Below, piece by piece: positions 47,176-59,174 of a DNA stretch of 64,000 nucleotides. Location: positions 1,054,001-1,118,000 of the forward strand of contig JAPEIS010000010.1 in the NCBI GenBank assembly GCA_029531795.1. The letters run 5' to 3'. The DNA is from Sclerotinia nivalis. Lineage: Eukaryota; Ascomycota; Leotiomycetes; Helotiales; Sclerotiniaceae. Under the pieces are notes generated by a model that was not told the origin of the DNA, made no database searches, and saw only the letters and a program-made list of their open reading frames with translations. The position numbers were made by a program, and so were the translations under genes. How positions within the stretch are numbered: the stretch's first letter is position 1; each line of letters starts with the position of its first letter.

Positions 47176-48898
47176 GTTATAAATTCGGTAGTTTTTAATC
47201 TGTTTAAACTTCTATTATATAATTATTTAATTCTTAAAAGATTATTTTCTTTTTTTTTTTTTCTATTTTCATTATAAATTTAATCATTTTATATTTCTTT
47301 CTAGTTACTTTTCAAATATAATAAAAGATCAATCTAATTCTCTTCTTTTTGTTACTCGTGTTTAATGATTAGAATAGTATCTTTGTTTACAAAATAAATA
47401 TTTAATTATTGGAATCTGGGAATTAGTTGATTCAGATAACGATCTTTTCGTATCCATTTCAAACAGAATCATTTCTAGTTTCGATTTGGCAAATAAACCG
47501 ATTATCTTTCAGATCGATTGGTTATTTATTAGATTGTTAATTCTACCTTTTGTGTTACGATCACGCAACAGTTTCGTCAAAACAAGAAACCTAAACGGAG
47601 GCGTTCTCATTTCGAATCATCAGCGTAGGAACGTCATCGATCAGTTTGGAATGTTTAGTAAACAAGCTTCTTTGTATTGCTTATGAAAGGACAGGAATGG
47701 TGGCGAACTATAGGCGTTCTGATATCTCTTTATTGATTGAACTTAAAAGTAATAGTTTATTCATAATTAGAAAGGGTAATGAAAAGTTTTGGCTACGGTT
47801 TTACGACTAATTGATTCTTTGCCTATGTGATCTTAACATTTTGTTACCGATTTTCAGATTAAATATAATCAAGTTAACCAAGATCGATATCGACGAGAAC
47901 TTTCGGAATACTTTATAGCAATTCAAATCCGGCAAAATGCAAGTAAAGATACTAATATAGGGAATTCTAATAGAAATATATTAGAATCTATATTAGTTCG
48001 ATTTATTATTTTCTTTTTTGCAACATTTCAAGATATTGTAATCGAATTTAGTATTCTTTAAACAGAGTATTGATATTGTTAGTATAAGTATATTCAGAAT
48101 TACAAAGCTTTTCGAGATATATATAAGTGAATCGAATTAATTGTAGATTAAATTTATTTTATAAAATTTTTCATTTGTAATAAAGATATTATATCTTTTT
48201 CATTCAAAACAATAATTTTATTATTCAAACGGAAACTCGTATTTATAATAATTATTACCAAAATAGCAGTACTATATAAATATCAATCTGTATTAGTATA
48301 AGTATTGTTCGATAGAATCGATCTTGTTAAATAGTATAAGGATTAGATTATAGTTTATATCAAAATTCTTTTATATGAAATAATTAAGATTTAGAATGAA
48401 GTAATTATTATTGTATTTCTATAAGTAATTGGTATTGGATTGTTTCCAATCTGGGTAAACACTATGATTATATAGATCGAAATGAATAATCAATTCGGAT
48501 TATTTAATTTTTCATTTCAACAATTCGAAGATATCTTTGGAGGATTAGTTTATCAGGATTCGATAGTTTTTAAAGTCAAAGGAGATATATATTTTACTTT
48601 TAGTTCTTTTTAAGATAATAAAAAGTCTAAGAAGAATAAGAAAGGGATTAATTTTAAAAACAATTCGGATGTTAATAGAATTTGAATATGTTTTTGCAAG
48701 ATGGAAGTCGATTGAAAGAATGAGTTAGGGCATCGATATTATATAAACAATTGTTGAATTATAGAACTAGCGTTCATTGGCAAGGCAGATACAATATTTA
48801 GACGGTATTATACCGAATCCGAATTAAAGATGATCAAAGATCGAATTAATTCATAATTATAAAAGTATTTATATATTGAATGGATTAAAAAAGAATGA
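47176..48898 (+). pseudogene. Copia-2 gag and leader
   Basis: Plus-strand gag remnant homologous to Copia-1 and Copia-3. Recognisable pieces are SNLDLANKPIIFQIDWLFI (47470-47530), IKYNQVNQDRYRRELSEYF (47860-47920), the FQDIVIEFSIL block (about 48030) and the GHRYYINNC-type end (about 48720). Interrupted by the 286-bp insertion and by stops. The first 250 bp or so are leader. Confidence 0.72.
47553..47838. mobile_element. 286-bp insertion with 12-bp inverted ends and target duplication TTTTG
   Basis: Ends TGTTACGATCAC and GTGATCTTAACA form an inverted pair with 11 of 12 matches. Perfect TTTTG duplications flank it (47548-47552 and 47839-47843). Removing it restores the gag sequence seen in Copia-1 near 42455. 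The TG...CA ends and 5-bp duplication fit a solo LTR; the long inverted ends would also fit a miniature element. Base composition is balanced, so it is young. No coding capacity. Confidence 0.82.
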
Positions 48899-49285
48899 AT
48901 GAAATCAAGTGTATATCTTTTCGAAATTTTATTCAATATTGTTGTCCTTGATATTCGAATCAATTATATAGGGGACTATATTATTATTATAAAGGTTTAT
49001 CGCTTTTTCAATAGTATTTTGTTCGATAATTGTAGTGTTATATATATTATAAACGATATCTCTCTTATAGATAATCATCGATATATACTATTTGACTTTA
49101 ATAATCTTATAGAGGCAAATATTATATTCTTCCAAGTTTTAAGCTGTAATACCTGTACAATCAAGGAAATTATCGAAAAAAAGGGTTATCTTAATAATGA
49201 TTTCGTTTTGAACGATATAGTATTAATTCCTGATTTCTATATCAATATCGTTTCGAAAACTCGATTGTTGAAAATTGATATATAA
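48899..49285 (+). pseudogene. Copia-2 protease region
   Basis: Open 128-residue stretch of Ty1/copia pol with VYRFFNSILFDNCSVIYIIND (active-site loop region) and VLIPDFYINIVSKTRLLK, the usual end of the copia protease domain. It aligns over its whole length with Copia-3 62614-63000. Frames before and after are broken, so it cannot be made as part of a full polyprotein. Confidence 0.82.
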
Positions 49286-50318
49286 TATTCTAGATACGAT
49301 TGTACTTTCTGTAAAGGAGATCTTTCAAATAATATTATAATAATTAAATATATTTGTATTGAAAATCTTGTATTCTTAGAATACAAATCATTTTCAATTT
49401 ATTCAAGTATTCTTTTATCTATTTCTATAAATAATTCTTTTTTGATATATTTAATAATAAATTGTAAAATCAATAAAGTATTCTATTGATCTTGTGATCT
49501 ATCTTTTTCTAAAAAGAATACAAGTGAATTATAGTATGAATACTTAGAACATTTGGAAAAGGAAGTATTTGAATATCTAATATTTGCAGTACGAAATATA
49601 AAGATAAAAGATATCATTTATATTGAATATATAAACTACATTTGTATCTATACAAAACAGATTATCTTTTGTATATCAAATGATCGCCAACCACTTCGAT
49701 CATTCTACAAAATCCAATAGGATCTTTTTGATTTCGATAAAGAATATACAAATATATTATAGCTTTTTGTAATCAAAGATATATACAATAATAAAATCTT
49801 TTTGTATTCTTTCTATAGGAAAATCTACAATAAAGTATGTTTTATTATACAAAGCTTTTTTACTTGAATTCATCATAAATACGATCTATCAATTGTAGAA
49901 ATCAAACAAGATAACGATATATTTATTATTAGAATTATAGAAGATATACTGTTCGAGAAATGGATTAAGTAAAAAGATTTTGAATTTGAACTATCCTCTT
50001 CTTATATATACAAATCTAATAAAGGATTAGAATATATAAAACAAGAAATAGTTACTAAATAAATCAAAATAAAGATCACATTGGATTTATCAGGTAAATT
50101 ATAAATGGAAATAATGTAAACCACAATCTACTTATACAATATAAGCCCTTTGAAAATCAAATCCTTCAAATCTCCAAACGAAATACTCGATATATAATTT
50201 TGTAATTATTTTCGCAAAGATAATTCTTTGTTTGTAGAAAAAATATTTAACGATCTCTGTTTTAATTGGAATAGGATCTATAGATATGGATACAAAGCTT
50301 ATTCTTTGAATAAGAATA
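49286..50318 (+). pseudogene. Copia-2 integrase remnant
   Basis: Pre-integrase and integrase core of Ty1/copia: YINYICIYTKQ and SNDRQPLRSFYKIQ at 49630-49720, then DLFDFDKEYT (first D), KQDNDIFI (second D, about 49905) and SNKGLEYIKQEI (E region, about 50015-50050), then YLYNISPLKIKSFKSPNEI. Stops have replaced several Trp and Gln codons. It ends at the Copia-3 LTR. Confidence 0.82.
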
Positions 50319-50678
50319 TATCACGAGATAGTACGATCACGGAGCACGTTGAAGGGATCGGAAAGAAGATAATTATAGTGAAGTGTTAGAGTTAAAGTGT
50401 GTTTTTAATGAGAACTGTATTGAATGATCTGCCCTCGATTTTAAGAATCGTGGGTAATATATATAGACTTAATAGAAGTTATCTAACCGACAAAAAATAT
50501 CAATTAGACTAGGCTTCGATCTGTATGATATCAGAAGAGGGTTGATGATCGTAAGGATCGATAAGATCTAGAAGAGTTTGATAACTAATATGAAATGAGG
50601 AATATAATGATTGTGGAGTATAAGGTGATCGTAGATCATTAGTTATATGAATCAAGTATTATATGATTACTCGTAATA
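50319..50678 (-). repeat. Copia-3 3' LTR (LTR-A, 360 bp)
   Basis: On the plus strand it runs TATCACGAGATAGTACGATC to GATTACTCGTAATA. It aligns with 42839-43198 in the same orientation. Its position at the end of the Copia-3 pol direction makes it the 3' LTR. Confidence 0.85.
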
Positions 50679-51831
50679 CATCCTTCAAATCGAGAATCGA
50701 TCTGTAACAACAAGGAAAGATTGTAAATAGTAATGGTTGATCAAATATAGAGTATAGATCTTGATAATGTATAAGTATCGATTTTGAGTGATTCCGATTG
50801 AAATTGATGGCGTGGTTCAATTTGATCGATTAATTGATCAAATTGACCAAATTGATTATTTCGTGATTATATCGATAAGGTTGATCCATTGATTATATTG
50901 GTCATTCCGAATATTGATCATTTGGATAGAATTGATCGTTTTAGTTGTATTGATCAATTGATGTAAGGAAATGAATATAAGTTGTAATATATTAATCGAT
51001 TTGATTGATATAATTGGTTTTGATTAATAATTATAAACTAATTGATGTAATATACATATGTAATCAAATTTTACCAATTTTGTATAATATTGTAATGGTG
51101 TTTTGTTTGTATAAACATAATACAATAGATAGTTCGTAATTAATACAATCGAGTTAATCAAACAATACAACAAGGTTTCGAAGAATCTGATAAGATTCGG
51201 AAAAAAAGAGTATAATCGAAAGGATTTGAAATCTAAATTATTTTATTCTTTATTTTGTAGCTTAATTATCATAATAACTACCAAAGTAATATTTTTTGAA
51301 ATGATTTATATCTTAACGATTATCGTGTAAAAATAAACTGGGAGGACTTCGATCGTATACAAATTCGACGAAATTTGTTCGTATATTTATACGATCGATT
51401 AGTAGATAGGTTATATTTTACAGTTAATATTATATAGAATATTAATTGTACCAAAATGGACAAAAGAGACTTTCGATTGTATACTGATTTGATAAAATTC
51501 GTTTGTAGATATATACGATCGGTTTCCTATCTAGTTTTGAGTAATGTTACTTTTATACCGAGGATCGAAGGGATAAAAGATATCGAAAAATTAAAATAAA
51601 AATAGTAAGAAGAATTGGCAATGAATTAAATAATTCTTGTTCTATTATAAATTTGAATAGAAGGATATTGTAACAATAATCACGAATTAGTTGGTGATAT
51701 ATATATATACAAGCAAATTTCATCAATTTAGTATAGGATTATAGTGGTGTTAAATTCGAAAGTGTATAATATAGCAAATAGTCCGTAATTATTCTTATTC
51801 AATTTCTATAATCCTATTGTTAATATTCTAT
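50679..51831 (-). repeat. Repeat-rich 3' non-coding region of Copia-3
   Basis: 1.15 kb between the RNase H stop and the 3' LTR, longer than usual for copia elements. It contains a TTGATC-rich low-complexity block (50790-50960). One direct repeat pair is 51342-51425 and 51466-51549 (sharing a GATYGTATAC core, period about 124). A second pair is 51040-51145 and 51690-51805 (period about 650). No coding signal. Confidence 0.55.
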
Positions 51832-52302
51832 AGATTCAGAAGAGAACAGAAGTATTCGAACTTTTGTTATATAAAGTTCTTGATAAACCTATCGATCGTT
51901 ATATCGGCAATTGGAAGATAGATCATATAAAAGCTCTCTTTTGAATATTCCTATTGCAATTACATATTCTGTATATTGACATGCTTGAACTTTGTAGTGA
52001 TTCGTTCGTTCTCATTAATCACCAATTTGATTGCTTATTAGTTATCACAGAATATTGATATAGATTCTTTCATTACAAAATCGATTTCTTTTAGGAAGTA
52101 TAAAATTACTATAGTTTCTTTTGATATATATTCAATATCGAGTAATTCAGTTTCAGTAATTGAAATAATCATAATATTCTGTTTAGATGCTTTCTATACA
52201 ATTAAGCTATCGAAAAAGGACATCATATACCCTTAGAATGATCTACAAATATCAGGATCATCCGCGGAAGAAGTATCTGAGAAGACGAAAAATTGTAGTA
52301 TT
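51832..52302 (-). pseudogene. Copia-3 RNase H, C-terminal part
   Basis: Minus-strand copia RNase H end: KASKQNIMIISITETELL, SKETIVILYFLKEIDFVM, IFCDN and TKFKHVNIQN, then a short tail ending with a stop at about 51832. The catalytic ETELL and FCDN residues are visible. It is separated from RT by the B4 insertion; the frame resumes at 59175. A few stops, including after SNRGY-type positions near 52250. Confidence 0.8.
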
Positions 52303-52465
52303 TGTTACGGGTTCATCCCCCTTCACCTGCACGTGATCATGTGTGCCTTAGGCACACATGCATACACTCACTTCTATATAGTCAGATCATCTTCTTGATC
52401 TTCTTCCTCTCCTTATAGTACAACTATAATTCAATTCTATATATACCTTTTCCCTTATTATAATA
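52303..52465 (+). repeat. Gypsy B4 5' LTR (163 bp)
   Basis: TGTTACGGGTTCATCCCCCT at the start and TTATTATAATA at the end (CACCGTGATA in less mutated copies). The GC-richer first 90 bp are almost unmutated. Confidence 0.9.
52338..52381 (+). promoter_or_regulatory. LTR-B palindrome and TATA box
   Basis: A 23-bp near-perfect palindrome (52338-52360; CATGTGTGCCT / AGGCACACATG around one base) is followed 14 bp later by TATATAG (52375-52381). The pair is kept in most LTR-B copies, and a weaker GCCTAAGGC plus TATATAG pair is in LTR-C. It probably marks the element promoter with an activator or repressor site; the binding protein is unknown. Confidence 0.5.
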
Positions 52466-52539
52466 ATTTGTATTATTCTTTCAAAAGCTCTATCACTTTA
52501 CAAAATGATTTGGTCTTATCAAATTATCTGTAAGCTTCT

Positions 52540-52830
52540 ATATCTGTTTTCGATTGCTTTTACGTTATCGTAATTCGTCTGCTTTTGTATAGTCGTATAT
52601 CTTATCTACTTTTGTATAGCTTTTTTATTCGCTTTTGTATAGCTTTTGATTTCTGATTGCTTCTATACAATTATATTTATTCACAAACTTCTATATCTAT
52701 TTTCGATCGCTTTTGTACAATTGCATTTTATATATACACTACTTTTGTATAGTTACATTTTCTTTATTGATTGTTTTTGTATAATTGTAATTTCTTTATC
52801 GATTACTTTTGTACAATTGCAATTCTTTTT
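52540..52830 (+). repeat. Leader repeats of B4 (core TGCTTTTGT)
   Basis: Roughly ten degenerate units with TTTTGTATAG or TTTTGTACAATTG cores between the 5' LTR and gag, the reverse complement of the arrays in B1-B3. They create short open frames (52646-52834) that are not genes. Confidence 0.6.
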
Positions 52831-52839
52831 ATAATAACT

Positions 52840-54200
52840 TTTGGTTCTACATTTGCTGATAATGCGATTCCTATTTCTATTGAAGAAATTTGTACTGGAA
52901 TCCAACGAGTCTTCGGTTAATGGTTTACTATTACACAAATCCTAACAGAATTGGATACTCTAATAACATCAAATCTCATTGTTAATCCTAACGAACAAAT
53001 TGTTTATCTGAATTATATTTTCTTTATCATCGAAGATCATTTTATTATTCAAACTATCTATATCACTATTCAGACAAATAAGATCGAGAAATACAAAACA
53101 AAAAACGTTGGACTTCTTTGCATCTTAACCAGCAAACAAGTTCAATTAGACATTAATAATATTATTACTAACCAGAAACCGATTATTCCCTGTTAAACTC
53201 AAAAAGATCCATCTGTTTTTAAAGACGAAAGATTTAATATTCTTATCCATTAAAAGAATTATCAATCCTGAAAGTTGGGTTTGCAATTCTATTGGATAAT
53301 CGATTTACAATTCTTTGCTTTCAAATAAAAAAAGATTAGCTATACTATTAATCTTTTCAATAATTAAATATAACAAGAATGTATTACAGATATCACTAGA
53401 TTTGTTGACGATCCTATTTGTTTCGATTTTGTTATTTCGTTTTTAGCCAAATTAAACAAATTATATATCTTTGTGGATATTGAAAAAAAAACTTCGTTCA
53501 AATTCGATAAACTTTCTATAGGTTCAAAGGAATCCTTTTCGGCTTTCTTTTTTATATTATCTTATCTTGCTAACTCTTACTACAAATCTGATTGCGAGAT
53601 TGTTAATGCGATGAAGCAAAAGGTTATTATTCCTCCTCCGAATTTTGATCATTGATGATTCGAACCTTTGCGTTGTTGACGATATTGATAATTGACAAAA
53701 GAAATTCTCTACTTGAAATTAGAATCTTCGTAACGCCAAATATTATAACAAAAATTCTGGTAATGAATTTATTGCTGATGATAATGACCCTATAGATCTC
53801 GATATAATGAAACAAAAGAGACAATAGCAAAAGAGTCAACAAAATAAGAAAAAGAAGTTTAATCCTGTAGTTTCTTGTAATTGTTATGATAGGATCGGTT
53901 ATTTTCAAGTTGATTATTATACTATTTATAATATCAACAGTAATCTTTTTCCTAGCAAACAGGCTTCTGTTAATGCCTTTTCCAATTATAATGTTGTCGT
54001 CCCAATTAATCTGGCCTTTGTTCAATATACTGCCACTCCAGCTTTCCGAGGTACCAATAGGTTTAACAATAGTCGTGGTGGATTTCGAGGAGGATATATT
54101 AGTAATTAGGTATAAAGCCAATAATATCTTAATCAGGTACAATGATAAAGCTATATCGAATCAGAAGAGATTGTTTCTACATTTGGTTCAATTAAGGAAA
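52840..54200 (+). pseudogene. Gypsy B4 gag remnant
   Basis: Capsid pieces lie at 52930-53196 (LTELDTLITSN-type start, then EQIVYLNYIFFIIEDHFI) and 53473-53655 (MDIEKKTSFKFDKLSI). A zinc-knuckle remnant, SCNCYDRIGYFQ, lies near 53875-53915; the second Cys and the His have become Tyr. Stops at the ends of these blocks inactivate it. The antisense frame 53627-54142 is a shadow. Confidence 0.75.
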
Positions 54201-54240
54201 ATTCTGAATAGGGAAAAGATTAATCTTTGCGAAAAATCGT

Positions 54241-57200
54241 TTGTGGAGGAATACTAAGGACAAAAAAGTAAATCGAGGAATGGATAGATATGAACCATTG
54301 CAATTCAACTTTATAAATAGCAAATCTCTATTCGTTAAAACTATTATGTTTTTTATATATAAAAACTCTTTTACTATTATAAGTTTTATTGATAGTAAAT
54401 GCTTTAGAGAAGCCTTTGTTGATTGTTCTTTTATTCTCAAATACAATATTGAAATACAATTCTTATCTTATTCTTACAAACTTCGATTCGCTGATAGAAA
54501 GATCGTCGATAGAATTACAGAATATTTTGTAATGGAAATTGCTATAAAAAATCATTATAAATATTGATCTTTTTATATTATTCAGTTTTCATTAGAGATA
54601 TTGTTAATCTTTGGTTTACTGTAATTGCAATGCTATAATCCTATTATTAATTAGATAGAGATAAGTTTAATATTATTTTCAAACTATTATGCTTTTAATT
54701 GCTCGGTATATTATAATTCAGAGTCAATTATTGTATCAACGATCTTATTTCCGGTTAAGGAACAAAAGGATCTGGCAAAAGTTATTCTATAATAGATTAT
54801 CAATATTATTGAATCTTTAAATAAATTCCTTATCGATCTTGATATAAAAGCTAAATGTTCGGTTTATAATTATCGTTCTTCTTATATCGAGAATTATTTA
54901 AAGGATGATATCGATTATTTATTTATTCAAATACTTTTTGTTTTTAAAAGAGCTTCTTATAAAAAACCTTTTATTGAAGAGATATTAGATAAGGATTATA
55001 TATTACAATCTGATGATTCTTTTATTGATCTCGAATTTCAGTAAGATCTAATATCTGATATAAATTATTATCAAACAAAACATTATAGAGAATTAAATAA
55101 TTAGGTATAGATGATTTCCAATTGTTTATATTTAAAATCGATTTTGAAGATTGCAAATCGATGTTGTTCTGTTTATAATCCAAAAAACCGTTTGCCTTTG
55201 TTTTCTGTTAAAGAATTTTTTATATTTGTTTACAAGGATACAAGTTCAAATATAGATGATATTTGTTGATTATAAACTTCTAGTTTTGTTTTGTTTTGTT
55301 AACAAAATAACGTTTGGGTTATTTAATTGATATGGGATAAATTGGATGTTGCACAGAAAGTTGTTGAATAAGATCATCTACAACAAATTACATTATTTCT
55401 GATGCTTACAAAAGGGGATTTTCGATCGATTTTACAAGGGTAGGGTAATATAGTAGAGATACTTTTTAAAACTCTATTGCAACTTTATGATTTTGTATAT
55501 GATTGCTATAAGCCGCTTTATCTACGGAAGGTCTTTGAAGCTGATATCGACAAATTTTTAACCGGCAAATCTTCCCTTAATGATGATCAAATACGATAAA
55601 GATTTTCTATATAATTATAAGATAAATTTCCTGTCTTTCTTTTATATTATATAGATAAACTACCATTTCGCCGAATCTAGGATTACAAAATTGAATTGAT
55701 ATCTAGTAAAGAGTCATTTTACTTCAAAAACCATCCTCTATCACCGATAAAATTGATAATGGTACACAAATAACTTAATAATAATCTTTCCAAAGGATTC
55801 ATTCGGGAATTGAGATCGCGATACACCTCTCCTTTGTTATTGACTGTCAAGCCTGAAAGGGGGGTCTGTATCTATCAAAACTATCGAGAACTCAATAACG
55901 TTATTATAAAGAATCGCTATCTATTATTCATCGTTCGCAAAACGTTGAATACTTTTTGCAATGCAAAAATTTATATCAAGTTTGATATTATTATAGTATT
56001 CAATAAATTGCGAATCGTTGAAAGGGATGAATGGAAAACTACATTTATTATTTGTTTTGGTCTTTTTGAATTTCTAGTTATGCTTTTCGGTCTTTGTAAT
56101 ACATTTGCATCGTTCCAATATTATATCAATTATATACTTTTCGATGAATTGAACAAGTATTGTATTGTATATCTCGATAATGTTTTAATCTACTTCGATA
56201 ATCCTGTAGAGTATAAGAAGTATAGTTGTCAAATAATTTAAAAGCTAATGGATACTGGGTTACAGATTGATATTAATAAATACAAATTCGAAACTATAAA
56301 AACAAAATATCTGAATCTTATCATTACAATCAAAAATATCGAAATAAATCAAGAAAAGATCACAACTATTATATCTTAAAAGTTGCTTTTGTATATAAAG
56401 GATTTACAACGATTTCTTAGTTTCACTAATTTCTATCAACGTTTTATAAAAGATTTTTTAAAGATTTATCACTTTCTCAATAATCTTTTACAAAAGAACA
56501 TTATATAGGAATGGAATACAGATCATACAAAGACTTTTGATGTTTTAAAAAAAGCTTTTACAATGATGCCGGTTTTGGTATACTTCGATTACAAACAGAA
56601 AACTGTTTTGGAAATCGATATTTTTGATTGGGCTTCAGAAGGAGTTCTTTTGCAATACAATGATGATAATGTCTTGCATTCGGTCGCTTACTTTTTATCT
56701 AAATATATAACAACGGAATACAATTATAAGATTTATAATAAAAAACTATTCGCTATTATCAAAACAATAAAAGAATAGTGTTTGAAGTTTTAGAGTTTAC
56801 AAAAGAAGTTCAAGATTCTTATTGATTATAAGAATCTCAAGTATTTTATAATTATAAAAACTTTCAATCAATAACAGATACAATAATCCGAATTTCTGTT
56901 TCAATATAATTTCTGTATAATCTATCGACTGGAAAACAAAACTATTCGATTAGATGTGCTCAATAGAAAACACGAAGATCGATTATATCGCTTTAATTCA
57001 AACAATAAGCATTTAAAGAATCGAAAATGCATTATTCTCCTCTAGAACCGTTTTGATATCGATCTTTATAAGAATTTGATTGGGTATATTAATTTGGTAT
57101 TGATAAAGACAATAATACTACCTCACGACCAACCAATTGATGCTCTAATCGATGTAGTATATACTAAATCCAATATTGCAAATCAATTTATCTCTACTTT

Positions 57201-58700
57201 TAACGATTTATCGATAACCAAATAACCAAAGGAGTATCATAAAACTCTTCAGATTGCTATACAGGATTATTCAATCCAAAATAATAGAATTTATTATCAG
57301 AATAAGCTTTGGATTTCATCAAACGATAAACTCAAACTCCAAATTATCTATCGAATTCATTCTACTAGTCCTACCAATTATCCTAATCGAACTAAAACAA
57401 TCGATCTTGTCTTTCATATATATTAATAACCTAATATACATTTGGAAATCGTATCCTATATAAAAGCCTATAAATTTTATACTTACACCAAATCGTTTAA
57501 ATCAATGCCTCCCGGATTTTTGAAACTATTGCCTATCCCTTTTCGCATATAATCTGATATCTCAATCAATTATATTATACCACTCTCAAACTGCACTCGT
57601 TATAATTCTATCTATAAATATATCTTGATAATAATCTACAGATTAACCAAAATAAGATATTTCATTAATACATATACACTAACGATAAAGAAGCTAATCG
57701 ATACCTTCATTAGCTGTATTTATATATTTCATAGATTTCCGAACAATATCATTTCTGATCGGGAAACGTAGTTCGTATCAGGATTCTGGTTACAACTTTC
57801 GGAGCGATTGGGAGTTATTTTAAAGCATTTTTCAGCTTTTCATCCTCAAACAAATAATCAGACCGAATATATTAATTCGGTTCTAGAATAATATTTATAA
57901 GCTTTTATTAACTACCATCAAAATGATTGATTGGATTGGCTACTCTTAATCGAATTTGTATCCAATAATATAATTTCTGAAACGATTGATTATTCATCCT
58001 TCTTCGTCAATTATGGCTTTAATCTACATCTAAACATTAAGCCTAGTAAACCTTACCTGCTGGATATAACTTTAATACAAAAACAGGAATTCTTTAAAAA
58101 TAATCAGACTACAGATTGTATGAAACACATCTTGAAGCAACTTCGTACTTTTGTATAACAGGCAATTGTTATTTATAAGGACTATACTAACCATCACCAT
58201 TTTAATTCATTTTGTTACACGATTGGCTAGAAAATCTACATCAATACCAAGAATATAAAGATTTTATATAAAACAAAGAAATTAGATGATAAATAGATTA
58301 GCTCTTACAAGATTATCAAAATTTATCCCTATACTTGCCTTATTCAATTATCTGAAAATATTAAAATCTTCTCTGTTTTCTATTATTCTCTTTTACTTCC
58401 AATTTATATTAATCCTCATTTCCCGGCTCAAACAACGATTAACGAGTCAAAGTCCTTGATTACATAGGACAGAGTTTTGAAATGGGATGATAATGAAAAT
58501 GAACTTATTCAAAAATAGATATTTGAAAGAGTTCTAAATAATCATGATAAGGATGACCATTATTATTTAGTCAAATGGAGATACTATACACCAACTTGGC
58601 AATCAGCTAATGATTTAAAGGATAACGAGAAGGTTTTTATCGAATATCATCGCTTTCACCCAAAAAAGCCAGGGCTATCAGTTTAAATCCTAAAGTATCT
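54241..58700 (+). pseudogene. Gypsy B4 pol: protease, RT, RNase H, integrase, chromodomain
   Basis: Protease at 54290-54620 reads SFIDSKCFREAFVDCS, with a DS-K active-site loop. RT at 55800-56300 has QNYRELNNVIIKNRYLL, and the catalytic YLDD has become YLDN at 56170-56181. RNase H at 56540-56778 has LEIDIFDWASEGVL and YNKKLFAI. Integrase at 57250-57900 has SISNYI-, SDRET- and EYINSVLE-type remnants. The chromodomain at 58500-58690 has DDHYYLVKWRYYTPTW and IEYHRFHPKKP, the best-preserved chromodomain in the window. Broken by stops in all parts. Confidence 0.85.
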
Positions 58701-59011
58701 CGATACTGTTATATTGCAATTGGAACTACAGAATTTGCAACCGAAGTTATACAATACGATTGCTACGTTCACTCTACGAAAATCTATTCGTACTAAGACT
58801 GTTTGTTTCGTTTAAAGGTATATTACATATTATTACAGTGGGAGATATAATATTTGGGATATCGCATATTGAGAGATATAACATCATTAAAGAATACTAT
58901 ACGTTTTTGTTCGGGGATCTAATTGAAAAAAGAGATCTATATTTTTTCTTTATTTTTCTTTATTTTCTAACATTTATTTGAGATCAAATGGGTTTCTTGA
59001 AAAGGGGATAC

Positions 59012-59174
59012 TATTACGGGTTCATTCTTTTTCACCTGCACATAATCATATGTGCCTTAGGTATATATGTATACACTCATTTCTATATAGTCAGGTTACC
59101 TCCTTGACCTTCTTCCCCTCCTCGTAGTACAACTATAGTTCAACCCTACATATACCTTTTCCCTCACCGTGATA
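59012..59174 (+). repeat. Gypsy B4 3' LTR (163 bp)
   Basis: TATTACGGGTTCATTC at the start and CCCTCACCGTGATA at the end. The purine tract GAAAAGGGGATAC lies just before it (58999-59011). The only LTR-B copy whose 5' TG has become TA. Confidence 0.9.

Larger units (their letters stand above)
46817..50318 (+). mobile_element. Copia-2, 5' part of a Ty1/copia element
   Basis: Plus-strand element with 5' LTR-A (46817-47175), gag, protease and integrase, interrupted at 50319 by Copia-3. The left flank is TATTC. The remaining integrase, RT, RNase H and 3' LTR would lie beyond Copia-3, outside the window. Gag carries the 286-bp insertion at 47553-47838. Confidence 0.85.
52303..59174 (+). mobile_element. 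Gypsy B4, complete but inactivated family B element
   Basis: 6,872 bp, plus strand, with LTRs 52303-52465 and 59012-59174 (163 bp each) and target duplication GTATT (52298-52302) / GTATC (59175-59179), which differ by one RIP-type change. Contains leader repeats, gag with zinc knuckle, protease, RT, RNase H, integrase and chromodomain. It inserted into Copia-3 between RT and RNase H, in the opposite orientation to B1-B3. Confidence 0.92.
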
